Below, piece by piece: positions 35,342-44,120 of a stretch of DNA of 64,000 nt (position 1 is the stretch's first letter; every line of letters starts with the position of its first letter). The notes under the pieces are model-generated. The model worked only from the letters and a program-made list of their open reading frames with translations, was not told where the DNA came from and searched no databases. Made by a program: the position numbers and the translations under genes. Source of the stretch: Candidatus Obscuribacter sp. (lineage in GTDB: Bacteria > Cyanobacteriota > Vampirovibrionia > Obscuribacterales > Obscuribacteraceae); the NCBI GenBank assembly GCA_016718315.1, contig JADKDV010000003.1, positions 1 through 64,000 on the forward strand, in the 5' to 3' direction.

Positions 35342-35422
35342 CCCCTGAAGTCTTAGTGGGAGTGATTGGGCTTAATTGGCTGGTGCCGCTAGCGACTGCT
35401 TAGGCTAAAAATCGGCATAGTA

Positions 35423-35449
35423 AAAGTCCCGGGAATTATCCGGGACTTT
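35423..35449. terminator. Bidirectional terminator between thrB and the deoxyhypusine-synthase-like gene
   Basis: Perfect 10-bp inverted repeat AAAGTCCCGG / CCGGGACTTT with a 7-base loop, between convergent genes. Confidence 0.85.
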
Positions 35450-35475
35450 GATGCTCTTTGAATTTGAAAAACTGG

Positions 35476-36441
35476 TTATTGTCCAAGCACGTAGGCAAAA
35501 ACAAGTGGCGCCACGATTGAGGCGTCTGATTCGATAACAAAGCGAGGAGTGTCTTCGCCCAGTTTGCCCCAGGTGATTTTTTCGTTAGGCACAGCGCCGC
35601 TGTAGGAGCCATAAGAGGTTGTGGAGTCTGATATCTGGCAGAAATAACCCCAGAGTTTGCAGTCTTCTTGCAAGTCCTGTTGGATTAACGGCACTACACA
35701 AATTGGGAAGTCGCCAGCAATGCCGCCGGCAATCTGGAAAAATCCGATTGATTCTTCTTTGCTGTTTTCTTTGTACCAGTCAATCATCATGCCCATCATC
35801 TCGAGACCGGACTTAACTACTTGATAGTTGCTGATATCTTTGCGGACAACGTGGGAGACAAAAATATTGCCGAGGGTCGAATCTTCCCAACCGGGAGTAA
35901 TGATTGGCAAATTCTTTTCGCAAGCTGCCACCATCCATGAGTCTTTGGGATCAATTTGGTAGTGCTTTTTGATTTTGCCCGAACGCAGAAGCTGATACAT
36001 AAACTCGTAAGGGAAATAGCGTTTGCCATTTTTGTCGGCATCCTGCCAGAGTTCCAGTACTTCGTTTTCGATGCGGCGGATTGCTTCGTCTTCGGGGATG
36101 CAAGTGTCTGTAACTCGGTTCATGCCGCGATCATGCAGTTCTTGCTCTTCTTTTGGGGTCAGCTGTCTGTAATGTGGCACTCTTTCGTAGTGATTGTGAG
36201 CAACCAGGTTAAAGATGTCTTCTTCCAAATTGGCGCCAGTGCAGCAAATTGCATGCACTTTGTCTTGTCTGATCATCTCTGCCAGAGAGATGCCTAGCTC
36301 GGCTGTACTCATGGCACCGGCAACGGTCATAAACATCTTGCCGCCTTTATCCAGATGAGCAATGTAAGCTTCTGCTGCATCCACCACAACTGCTGCGTTA
36401 AAGTGGCGAAAGTTGTGTTTGATAAATTGCTTGACGGCCAT
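35476..36441 (-). CDS. Deoxyhypusine-synthase-family protein
   Basis: A 321-residue member of the DHS family. It has the NAD-binding strand MFMTVAGAMSTAELGISLAE and CCTGANLEEDIFNLVAHNHY. The C-terminal active-site region has GIAGDFPICVVPLIQ, TTSYGSYSGAVPNE and WGKL, which contains the reactive Lys equivalent. In eukaryotes and archaea DHS modifies eIF5A; bacteria lack that target. Bacterial homologues are thought to act on polyamines, for example as homospermidine synthase. A ribosome site (AAGGGG) precedes ATG 36441. Which amine acceptor is used cannot be read from sequence. Confidence 0.88.
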   Translation of the reverse strand: MAVKQFIKHNFRHFNAAVVVDAAEAYIAHLDKGGKMFMTVAGAMSTAELGISLAEMIRQDKVHAICCTGANLEEDIFNLVAHNHYERVPHYRQLTPKEEQELHDRGMNRVTDTCIPEDEAIRRIENEVLELWQDADKNGKRYFPYEFMYQLLRSGKIKKHYQIDPKDSWMVAACEKNLPIITPGWEDSTLGNIFVSHVVRKDISNYQVVKSGLEMMGMMIDWYKENSKEESIGFFQIAGGIAGDFPICVVPLIQQDLQEDCKLWGYFCQISDSTTSYGSYSGAVPNEKITWGKLGEDTPRFVIESDASIVAPLVFAYVLGQ

Positions 36442-37192
36442 ATGTATCCCCTTGCGCTAAACGGTTGATATCCTACCCCCTTGAAGTGTCATGCTCGATA
36501 GCTCCACTAGTATTGTTTACAAGAGTTGGTTACATAACGCTCATGTCATATGAGGTTAGAGCGATAGTCCGACTTAGCGCAGTTAGCTGACACGTTAATG
36601 TGCCGTGCTAATCCCGCTCATTCTTTGCGCTAGCGCTGCGGGGTTGGATTTGAGCTGGACAGGGGTTGCGTTTTGAGCATCTCGGTAATGCTTTGGTGGG
36701 TTAGATAAGTATCGCTTAAGCCTTACCTTAAGCCTTCTTTAGCGCTAGTTAGCGATGGCGCTTGTTTCAGGCGCAGACGTTTCACTATGGTTAAAACTCT
36801 ATTTTTCATTCCGCGTTGATATAAGGACTTTTTCCACTTCTCTAAACTTGCTCAAATAACTACTGCAAGCTCTATTGACCGTGTGCACCATATCTGGTGC
36901 GCTCATGTGGATAAAAGTACTTTGTGGTTGTCGTCGTCAAAAATGCTTTTGCAGTACTGGCTCTCGTTTTTGAGCTGGCGCTAATTAAGCCTGACGGCAA
37001 CTTCTCACTTGCTTCGCGCTAACGAGCGCTGCTCGCCAAGCGCCTAAGTGCTGCTCGCAAAGCGAAAAGTGCTGCTCGCAAAACGTCCAGAGACTCTGCT
37101 TGCGCAGCGCTAAAACGCCGCTGGCATCTGTCGAATCACCTTTATCAACGTCAAGTTCTCTTCAACCTGCATAACAAATCAGGAGTATCGAT
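36442..37192. other. 750-bp gene-free region with hairpins and short tandem repeats
   Basis: No credible ORF. It holds a GCTTAAG/CTTAAGC hairpin (36714-36733), GCACCA/TGGTGC near 36885-36900, a GCGCT/AGCGC hairpin at 37017-37030, and three 20-22 bp tandem units of the GTGCTGCTCGCAAAGCG type at 37026-37089. This is the largest noncoding stretch in the window and lies directly ahead of the high-G+C M28 gene. Confidence 0.6.
37026..37089 (+). repeat. Three 20-22 bp tandem repeats (GTGCTGCTCGCAAAGCG type)
   Basis: Units begin at about 37026 (GCGCTGCTCGCCAAGCG), 37048 (GTGCTGCTCGCAAAGCG) and 37069 (GTGCTGCTCGCAAAACG). Confidence 0.7.
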
Positions 37193-38503
37193 ATGCTCGA
37201 CTTTTTCATGCTCGAACCCATCTTTGGGTTTGCTGTTATCGGGCTGCTTGTGCTCGCTCTCGTTGTCTGGTTCAAAAAGTCCGGCGCAAGCCGCGCTTCC
37301 ACGACCAGCGATGAAAATGACACTGGTGTGCCCAGTTCTTCCTCCACTGCCAGTGGTGACGAAGAGCACCTCACTCATGACCACCGGCCTGCCGCTGGTG
37401 ACGCTCATGACCACTCCGCCAGCGCTGCGGTCAGTCATGAGCATGGTCCCCCTCCCGGTGTGATTCCCGAACTCACGCCACTTGATGACGACTTTGACCC
37501 GGTCCACACCGGCAAGGTTGCCTATCGCGGTTGCAAGTTTGACCCGGCCGAAGTGCGTCGCACTCTCCACCTGGTCACGCCCAAGATCGACATGTCCAAC
37601 ATTCCGCCGCCCAATCCGGCAGTCGTTGCCGCCTTGAACGGCGTCAGCTTGCAGCGCATTACCGACCGGTTGATGCAGTTCACTGGTGAAGTGCCGATGA
37701 TTGTCGGTGGCGTCAGCCAGACGATTTCTTCGCGCAGCACCTTCCACAGTGACCTGGGCATTGCTCTGTCGTTCATCGTGGAGCAGTACACCGCCATGGG
37801 CATCAAGGTCCGTCGTGTGCCCTACAAGGTGCGCGGCAAGACCTTCGAAAACATCGAAGCCGAAATCCCCGGCACGACCAATCCCGAGAAGGTGGTGTTG
37901 TTTGGCGCTCATGCCGACGCCACCGCTGGCAGTCCCTGGGCGTTGGAAGCCAAAACCCGCGGTGCTGACGATGATGGCTCGGGCACCATTGGTTGCCTCG
38001 AACTGGCTCTCGCCATCAAGGCATTGAAGCTCCCGTACACCGTGCGCATCCTTCACTTCACCGGTGAAGAGCAGGGTCTCTGGGGCAGCTATGCCTACTC
38101 GGACATGATCAAAAAGGCTGGTCAGGAGCTGGTCGATGTCGTGCAAATCGACATGATCGCCTACTGCGCCAAGCCGGGTAACCGGGTGGACATCCACGAC
38201 AGCGTCGACCGCAATGGCTCACACGCTACCGTGGTCAAGTTCTTCCGCGCCATCAAGCGCTACAACATCCAGCTCACCCCGGTCGACACGCACAACCATG
38301 CTGTCGACAATCGCTCGGATGTGGCCGGTTTCCTCGACCATGGTTACCGCGGCGTTTTGATCTCCGAAGAGTTCAGCGACGACGGCTTCAACCCCAACTA
38401 CCACACCCTGGGCGATCGCGTCAAAAACTGCAACTTGCCCTACATGGTGGAAGTGGTCAAGGCGTCAATCGCTCTGGCTGCAGATCTGTCAGGCGCACCT
38501 TAG
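37193..38503 (+). CDS. M28-family zinc aminopeptidase, membrane-anchored
   Basis: A 436-residue protein with an N-terminal membrane helix (residues 7-28) and then a His/Asp/Ser-rich linker. The M28 peptidase domain follows, with all zinc ligands present: His240 (HADATAG), Asp260 or 261 (GADDDGSG), the catalytic Glu292/ligand Glu293 pair (GEEQG), Asp320 and His404 (NYHTLGD). Members cleave N-terminal residues from peptides. A ribosome site (CAGGAG) precedes ATG. Codon use is strikingly G/C-ending (GCC, CTC, AAG, GAC) compared with every neighbour. That suggests recent transfer or selection for very high expression. Confidence 0.88.
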   Translation: MLDFFMLEPIFGFAVIGLLVLALVVWFKKSGASRASTTSDENDTGVPSSSSTASGDEEHLTHDHRPAAGDAHDHSASAAVSHEHGPPPGVIPELTPLDDDFDPVHTGKVAYRGCKFDPAEVRRTLHLVTPKIDMSNIPPPNPAVVAALNGVSLQRITDRLMQFTGEVPMIVGGVSQTISSRSTFHSDLGIALSFIVEQYTAMGIKVRRVPYKVRGKTFENIEAEIPGTTNPEKVVLFGAHADATAGSPWALEAKTRGADDDGSGTIGCLELALAIKALKLPYTVRILHFTGEEQGLWGSYAYSDMIKKAGQELVDVVQIDMIAYCAKPGNRVDIHDSVDRNGSHATVVKFFRAIKRYNIQLTPVDTHNHAVDNRSDVAGFLDHGYRGVLISEEFSDDGFNPNYHTLGDRVKNCNLPYMVEVVKASIALAADLSGAP

Positions 38504-38571
38504 TCCCTGCTATATCGCACCCCAGGCACTGCTAAATGCAGAGTGTCTGTAAAGAAGTGGCTGGGTTTTAG

Positions 38572-38608
38572 AACATCCGGAGATCCCTGCAAAGGATCTT
38601 CGGATGTT
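38572..38608 (+). terminator. Intrinsic terminator after the M28 gene
   Basis: A 15-bp stem with one G-T pair (AACATCCGGAGATCC / GGATCTTCGGATGTT) and a 7-base loop, followed by TCTTTTT. Confidence 0.88.
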
Positions 38609-38771
38609 TCTTTTTGACTGAATATACTAAGTGTGGTAGTAGGTATTAATTTAGTAAGGCATTGATTTGGGTGAGCAGTGTTGTCCTTTTTTGCTGTGTC
38701 ATTTGTGAGTGTTGACTACTGGCTAAATCGGAGCCGTTTAGTTAGTCTTAGCCTGTCAGGCAAGTAACAAA

Positions 38772-40469
38772 ATGACTACAAACAATTTGAACGAATCGGC
38801 TCAAATTGCGACGGCTAGTGCTTTAGGTGATTTTGTAGAGCGGCAGCCAGAGCATGAGATTGAGAGAGAGCTCGCCCTAAGAGCTAAGCGTATTGAATGG
38901 CGCTGGCGTATTTTGGCGGCAATTTGTGGCGCCCTTACTGGTTTAGCCGCTCCAGGGCTCGAGCTGTGGTTTTTGCCCTGGGTCAGTTTGACCACTCTCA
39001 TCTTGTTGACGGCAAATGCCCGTGACACATGGCTAGCCTCGGTGAGAGGTTATTACTTCGGCATTTTCTACAATCTCGTTTATATGAGCTGGCTTTTACT
39101 TTTCAGGCAAGAGTACAGCACTGGTGTTTATGCTTTGCCAGTAATTCTGGTCAGTGTCATATTTTGGATTTTGCTTGCCGGTATGCAGGGTATTTATATT
39201 TCGGTCGCAACCTGTTTGATTAAGGCTCTGCCTGTCACTGGTGGATGGCTACCGCGTCGGTATCAGGGACGGTGGCATTGGCCTAGCTTTGTTGTCTGGC
39301 CTTTGCTCTGGATTTTGGTGGATAGGCTCTGTAACACCACGCAACTCCTTGGTATTCCTCTCACCACATTGCATTACACTCAATATAAGCAGCTCCCATT
39401 GCTCCAGTGTGCTTCACTGATTGGTGGAGTGGGCATTACCGCCTGGATTGTACTGGTCAATGCCAATCTCGCTGCCTGGTTTACACATGGGCGCCATCAG
39501 TTTGCCAGTGTTAACTGCTCGAGCCGCCGGGCTCTCTTGCTCAATTCTGCTTTTACCCTTTTGTTATCTGTGGGCTTAATTGCTTATGGTGCCAATCGGC
39601 TCTCTCAAGCCTCAACGAGCGCCACAACGAGCGCCACAACGAGCGCCAATACCCCAGTACAAGCGGACGCTATTAAGGTCCAAAAGACAGTGGCTGTAGC
39701 CGCATTGCAAGCCAATTTGTCTGAGGTTTTGCATAAAGCTAAATCAGAAGTAGTGGTGGTTAAATATCTAAACTTAGCCAGGTCCTGTGCACCAGGTACG
39801 CTTTGTATCTGGCCTGAATGGTCTTTTCCAGTTGCCTTCAGCAAAAGTCCACGTATGTTTGAGGCTTTAGCGGTATTTCCTAAGCGGGACAAACAGTCCT
39901 GGGTGGTGGGCACCTCCGACCGTGGAGCGCACGGAGAGCTCTATAATTCTGCCTGCGCTATCGAGTCTAGCGGTGAGGTTTTGCCTCAGGTGTATCACAA
40001 GCGCTATCTTGTTCCTGTTGGAGAATACCTGCCCGACTGGATTAAGGCTACACCTCTACGTTTTATGATGTTTGGCAATAATCAGCTGCCAAAAGAATCA
40101 AGCTCCGGCTCAGAGCCGGTGATTTTGCCGCTGCGCCAGGTAAAAATTGCGCCAGTGATTTGTTTTGAAGCTGCCTATCCGCGACTCTGCGCTCAGTCTG
40201 TCAGAGCTGGTGGTGAACTGCTTGTGGATTGTAGCGATAATAGTTGGTTTAAAAGCTCGATATTGAGCGATCAGATGGTTTCTTATTGTGTTTTGCGTGC
40301 TGTCGAAAACCACCGCTCATTTGTATTTGCTACTGCCCTTGGTCCCTCCACGATAATCGATAGCACCGGGCACATACTTGCTCAAGCACCGCGTCAAAAA
40401 GAAACTACAGTCAAGGCTGTGGTCCCCCTCGAAAGCGATTTAACGCCATATACGCGCTGGTGTTTTTAG
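38772..40469 (+). CDS. lnt: Apolipoprotein N-acyltransferase
   Basis: A 565-residue inner-membrane enzyme that adds the third acyl chain to the N-terminal Cys of lipoproteins. About six to seven membrane helices (residues 45-280) precede a periplasmic nitrilase domain with the triad Glu349 (WPEWS), Lys410 (YHKRYLVPVGEYLP) and Cys464 (VICFEAAYP). A repeated Ala/Thr/Ser stretch (SATTSATTSANT) around 277-290 lies between membrane and catalytic parts. The gene agrees with the many lipobox proteins in this window. The LptF/G-like gene follows 2 bp after its stop. Confidence 0.92.
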   Translation: MTTNNLNESAQIATASALGDFVERQPEHEIERELALRAKRIEWRWRILAAICGALTGLAAPGLELWFLPWVSLTTLILLTANARDTWLASVRGYYFGIFYNLVYMSWLLLFRQEYSTGVYALPVILVSVIFWILLAGMQGIYISVATCLIKALPVTGGWLPRRYQGRWHWPSFVVWPLLWILVDRLCNTTQLLGIPLTTLHYTQYKQLPLLQCASLIGGVGITAWIVLVNANLAAWFTHGRHQFASVNCSSRRALLLNSAFTLLLSVGLIAYGANRLSQASTSATTSATTSANTPVQADAIKVQKTVAVAALQANLSEVLHKAKSEVVVVKYLNLARSCAPGTLCIWPEWSFPVAFSKSPRMFEALAVFPKRDKQSWVVGTSDRGAHGELYNSACAIESSGEVLPQVYHKRYLVPVGEYLPDWIKATPLRFMMFGNNQLPKESSSGSEPVILPLRQVKIAPVICFEAAYPRLCAQSVRAGGELLVDCSDNSWFKSSILSDQMVSYCVLRAVENHRSFVFATALGPSTIIDSTGHILAQAPRQKETTVKAVVPLESDLTPYTRWCF

Positions 40470-40471
40470 AG

Positions 40472-41563
40472 ATGACAATGTTTGACCGCTATGTCTTTTT
40501 TGAGATGTTGCAGTGGCTGAGCATCGGTACTCTAGTCATACTAGGCTTGTTTTTTGGTACTGCCGAATTTAGCAACGCCTTGAGTGTTATGCAAGAAACA
40601 GGCATGCCACTGCATACGGTGTTGTCGGTCATGGCTCTGCAACTGCCTACTGGCCTTGGCTATTGCTTGCCTGGTGGGGTGGTGATAGCGACAATGCTTG
40701 TCTTAATGCGTCAAAGTGATGATTGCGAAATCATCGCTCTGCAGCTTCTGGGCACACCAATGCGTCGTATTTTGTTGCCTTTTCTCTGCACTGGATTGGC
40801 TGGTGCACTTGCTTGCTTTGCTCTTTGCGAAAAATTCGCTCCCCAGTCCAGAGACCTGTCCCGTAAGCTTTTTGCCAGCGAGCTGAGGCACACTGTCAGA
40901 CCTTTTCCCAGCAAAAACGAAGTGAGACTACTCAATAAGTCTGGTGGCGTAGATAGAATAATTGCCCTGGGACGTGCTCAGGGCGCTACTGTGCAAGGCT
41001 TTGCTAGCTATGATTTGACTCATTTACCTGTAATTAAATTGATTAGCGCCCAGTCAGCGACCTGGCAGGATAATAACTGGACTCTTTTGAACGGTCATCT
41101 GTTTGATCTGTTTAGTAATGATGTACATCAGACACAGAGCCGGTTTGATGCCATGCACATGAGGGATGTAATTAAAGTTTCAGATCTGGTCGACAGAGGC
41201 TTTAAGACCACGCTGGATAAGACCACAGCAGAATTAGCTGGAGATATAGCTTTTCTAAAGAGTGTCAATAAGGCTGTGCCCAATTATCTCTATTTTCAAT
41301 ATTTTCGCCGTTATACGCATCCACTCAGCTGTTTTTTGTTGGTTTTTGCTGCGGCACCTCTGGCCTTGTTGCGGCGCCGTAAACCTTCCAATTTTTCTCT
41401 CATTTATGGCGGGAGTCTTATTTTGACATTCTTCTTGCTGCAACAAGTTTGTCTGTCTCTGACCACTAATGGACGCCTCGATCCATTTATGGCTTCAGTT
41501 CTACCTTCGTTGCTTTTACTCTTGATTGGGCTCTGTACAACTGCTGTCTTGCGCCGCGCTTAA
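40472..41563 (+). CDS. LptF/LptG-family permease (YjgP/YjgQ)
   Basis: About 363 residues. I prefer ATG 40472 or 40478 (MTMFDRYVFFEMLQW) over a GTG at 40460 inside lnt. Three membrane segments at each end flank a periplasmic beta-rich domain (VRLLNKSGGVDRIIALGRAQ, SAQSATWQDNNWTLLNG). The N-terminal helix pair with LPTGLGYCLPGGVVIATML is the LptF/G signature. It forms part of the transporter that pulls lipopolysaccharide out of the inner membrane. Only one such gene is seen, as in cyanobacteria. Its end overlaps the convergent RDD gene by 48 bp. Confidence 0.88.
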   Translation: MTMFDRYVFFEMLQWLSIGTLVILGLFFGTAEFSNALSVMQETGMPLHTVLSVMALQLPTGLGYCLPGGVVIATMLVLMRQSDDCEIIALQLLGTPMRRILLPFLCTGLAGALACFALCEKFAPQSRDLSRKLFASELRHTVRPFPSKNEVRLLNKSGGVDRIIALGRAQGATVQGFASYDLTHLPVIKLISAQSATWQDNNWTLLNGHLFDLFSNDVHQTQSRFDAMHMRDVIKVSDLVDRGFKTTLDKTTAELAGDIAFLKSVNKAVPNYLYFQYFRRYTHPLSCFLLVFAAAPLALLRRRKPSNFSLIYGGSLILTFFLLQQVCLSLTTNGRLDPFMASVLPSLLLLLIGLCTTAVLRRA

Positions 41564-42100
41564 ACTATTGGCTCTTTTGTCAGCCAAAATTACCTTGGTA
41601 TAAGCCAGCTTGTCTGCTAATCTGCGACCGTCATTTTTGAGCATCAGATAGTACTCCAGCACAAGTAGGATTGAAGTCAACGTAATGCAGGTTGTTTTAA
41701 AAAATTGAAGTGCAGCGCTCCAGTCGCTTGGCGTTGAATGAGCGGTTTGCCACAGTGTTGTGACTATTTGAAAAACAAAATAAGGACCCAGTAAGACCAG
41801 ATTGCGCAACGCATTTTGCCAGACATTAGGAGGACCAGAGCCCTTTGTGTTGACAAGCCTGATGCCTGTCAATAATTTGCCGACACTACAGCTCTTGCCC
41901 GTAAGAGTATCTCTAAACACGTAAATGACAAAAGTCAAAAATTGCACATGCATCAAGCTGCTTGCTGCCAGTCCAGTAACGAGACGGGCACCAAACAATA
42001 TTGCAGTAGCAAGCCAGAGACAAATAATATAGTCGTATACCCAGGCTGCCATAATGCGGCGCAGTACGGGCGCTCTTTCAGTCAAAGATTGGTGTGGCAT
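41516..42100 (-). CDS. RDD-family membrane protein
   Basis: A 194-residue protein with four hydrophobic segments and the RDD pattern: RIMAAWVYDYIICLW (R and D), YVFRDTLTGKSCSVGKLLTGIRL, and KNDGRRLADKLAYTKVIL. RDD proteins are small membrane proteins of mostly unknown role; some behave as ion exchangers. It is convergent with the LptF/G gene and overlaps its end. Confidence 0.8.
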   Translation of the reverse strand: MPHQSLTERAPVLRRIMAAWVYDYIICLWLATAILFGARLVTGLAASSLMHVQFLTFVIYVFRDTLTGKSCSVGKLLTGIRLVNTKGSGPPNVWQNALRNLVLLGPYFVFQIVTTLWQTAHSTPSDWSAALQFFKTTCITLTSILLVLEYYLMLKNDGRRLADKLAYTKVILADKRANSLSAAQDSSCTEPNQE

Positions 42101-42202
42101 GGGTATTCTCTACTTTCAATTGCTAGAATAGCCCCATGACTATTGTGACTTCACCTGGTTTAAATTCAAATTTTCTTCGCCATTTAGGCGTGCACGAGTT
42201 TT

Positions 42203-43000
42203 ATGAGTAAAAAGCGACTGGGTCGAGGCAAAAGCGAGCAAGGCGGACAGTCGGATTTGCCGACAGAGCCGCTGGACAACTTGCCAAAAGATTCGGCAGA
42301 CCAATCTCAAGACGAGTGCCAAGGCGCATCGTCAGACAAATCTCAAGACTTATCTCTAGCAGAATCTCAAGACCATCTAATAGATGGCAAGGTGGCGCGC
42401 GGACATGAGTCAAAATCTGGGGTGGGCCCAGCTGCTTTTGCAACTGATGAATTGCCTCGCCGTGCCGCTATGCCAGCCAAACCTCTCAAACCGCTTAAGC
42501 CATTAAAACCGAGAGCTTCTCAAACCAGGGTGCCATCTCTGTCAGGCGCTCAGACCGCCGCGCCACCCGGTCGGCTGCAAAAAGCCCTATTTAATTATCT
42601 TGGATTTTTCGTGCATCTAATTGCTTGCTTCCCATTTACTCTCATTTTAGGCTTTGTTGGTGGCGCAATCATCGGTCTGGCTGGGCTAAAGGCAGGCACC
42701 ACTTTGTCCTGCATAATACTGGCACTTTTGTTTGGCTCAATGTCTATGCTTTACGGCTTTCTCACAGTAAAACTGACTGCTTTTTTCTTCCGTCATAATG
42801 CCGTTGTGCTGCGCCATGTTACATCGGGCGCTATTGGATTCTGGCTACTGGCATCAACTTTGTACATTTTTTCGATTCCCAAAGCGCCGGCTGAGAGCGT
42901 CGCGGTGCTTGTCGGATGTATTTGTAATGCTTTGAGTCAGTATCTGACAATGCAAATGCTCACCAGGCATAAGGCTGCTTTACATCCGCCTTCCGCTTAG
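42203..43000 (+). CDS. Membrane protein with a long hydrophilic N-terminus
   Basis: A 265-residue protein. Residues 1-125 are hydrophilic and disordered, rich in Ser/Gln/Asp/Lys, with a KPLKPLKPLKP run near 95. Residues 130-250 hold four hydrophobic segments (HLIACFPFTLILGFVGGAII; CIILALLFGSMSMLYGFLTV; GFWLLASTLYIFSI; ESVAVLVGCICNALSQ). No family recognised. The gene lies 40 bp upstream of the SDR gene and may share its transcript. Confidence 0.6.
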   Translation: MSKKRLGRGKSEQGGQSDLPTEPLDNLPKDSADQSQDECQGASSDKSQDLSLAESQDHLIDGKVARGHESKSGVGPAAFATDELPRRAAMPAKPLKPLKPLKPRASQTRVPSLSGAQTAAPPGRLQKALFNYLGFFVHLIACFPFTLILGFVGGAIIGLAGLKAGTTLSCIILALLFGSMSMLYGFLTVKLTAFFFRHNAVVLRHVTSGAIGFWLLASTLYIFSIPKAPAESVAVLVGCICNALSQYLTMQMLTRHKAALHPPSA

Positions 43001-43039
43001 TTTTTAGCTATACTTGACCTACTACCTAGTAAGAGAGCG

Positions 43040-44071
43040 ATGAGACATTTAGTAACTGGCGGTTCGGGATTTCTGGGCAATTTGATTGCCAAACATTTGA
43101 TCGAGAGAGGCGAAGAGGTCCGTATTCTGGACATCTGGGAAGATCCAGATGGTCCTAAACCAGCACAATTTATCAAAGCCGATATCCTCGATAGAGAAGC
43201 TGTCAGAGAGGCTATCAAGGGCGTCAATGTAGTGCATCATACAGCCGCTCTTGTGCCAGTCACCAAAGCTGGGGAGATGTTCCGCAAAGTCAATGTGGAA
43301 GGCACTCGCATAATGGCGGAAGAAGCCGCACGAGCGGGTGTTGAGAGCTTTGTGAATATGAGCTCGAGCGCCATTTATGGCATCACCAAATCTCCTGTAA
43401 GCAGCACCGCTGTGCCAAAACCCGCAGAAGAATACGGTCAAAGCAAACTTGATGGTGAGCTTGCCGCCAAAGAAGTGAGCGAGAAGACAGGGATGCCACT
43501 GATATCGGTGCGACCCCGTACAATCATTGATAAAGGCCGGCTTGGTATTTTTCAGGTCCTGTTTGACTGGATTAAAAGCGACGTCAATGTCTATGTCATC
43601 GGCGATGGTACCAACCGCATCCAGTTTTTGCACGCCCAGGACTTGATCAACTGCTATTTGCTCCTGGTCGATTTGCGCAAGCCCGGCTTTTACAACATGG
43701 GTACTGATCGTTTTAATAGTATCGAAGCCAATCTCACCAATTTGATTAAGCATGCAGGCTCGCGCTCTAAAGTGAGACATTTACCAAATGATTTGACCAA
43801 GGTCTCACTGCGTACTCTCGATAAAATGGGACTCAGTCCTTTAGCACCCTGGCATTATCTGAGCTATGGTGAAGACTTCTTTTTTGATGTCACTGCCCTC
43901 AAAGAATTAGGCTGGCAGCCTCAATATTCTAATGATGAAATGCTGATAGAAAGCTACGATAGTTTTGTCGCTAACTATCAATGGGCTATGAAGGGTAAGG
44001 AAGGCTCCGCTCACAGGAAGCCATTGAAAGAAAAAGTACTGGCGCTGGTCAAACTGGTATCACGCTTTTAG
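43040..44071 (+). CDS. Extended SDR epimerase/dehydrogenase (second locus)
   Basis: A 343-residue NAD(P)-binding extended SDR with TGGSGFLG (residues 6-13), active-site SSSAIYG and YGQSK (YxxxK). A DGTNRIQFLHAQDLINCYLL-type substrate segment follows. It could be a nucleotide-sugar epimerase or a 3-beta-HSD-type lipid dehydrogenase; the sequence does not settle it. As at 13.8-16.3 kb, a GT39-like membrane protein follows. A weak ribosome site (AGAGAG) precedes ATG. Confidence 0.82.
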   Translation: MRHLVTGGSGFLGNLIAKHLIERGEEVRILDIWEDPDGPKPAQFIKADILDREAVREAIKGVNVVHHTAALVPVTKAGEMFRKVNVEGTRIMAEEAARAGVESFVNMSSSAIYGITKSPVSSTAVPKPAEEYGQSKLDGELAAKEVSEKTGMPLISVRPRTIIDKGRLGIFQVLFDWIKSDVNVYVIGDGTNRIQFLHAQDLINCYLLLVDLRKPGFYNMGTDRFNSIEANLTNLIKHAGSRSKVRHLPNDLTKVSLRTLDKMGLSPLAPWHYLSYGEDFFFDVTALKELGWQPQYSNDEMLIESYDSFVANYQWAMKGKEGSAHRKPLKEKVLALVKLVSRF

Positions 44072-44120
44072 TCAATTGGTCATAAGAAGGCAGCTGGCAC
44101 AACGCAAGTAGACGTGTTTT

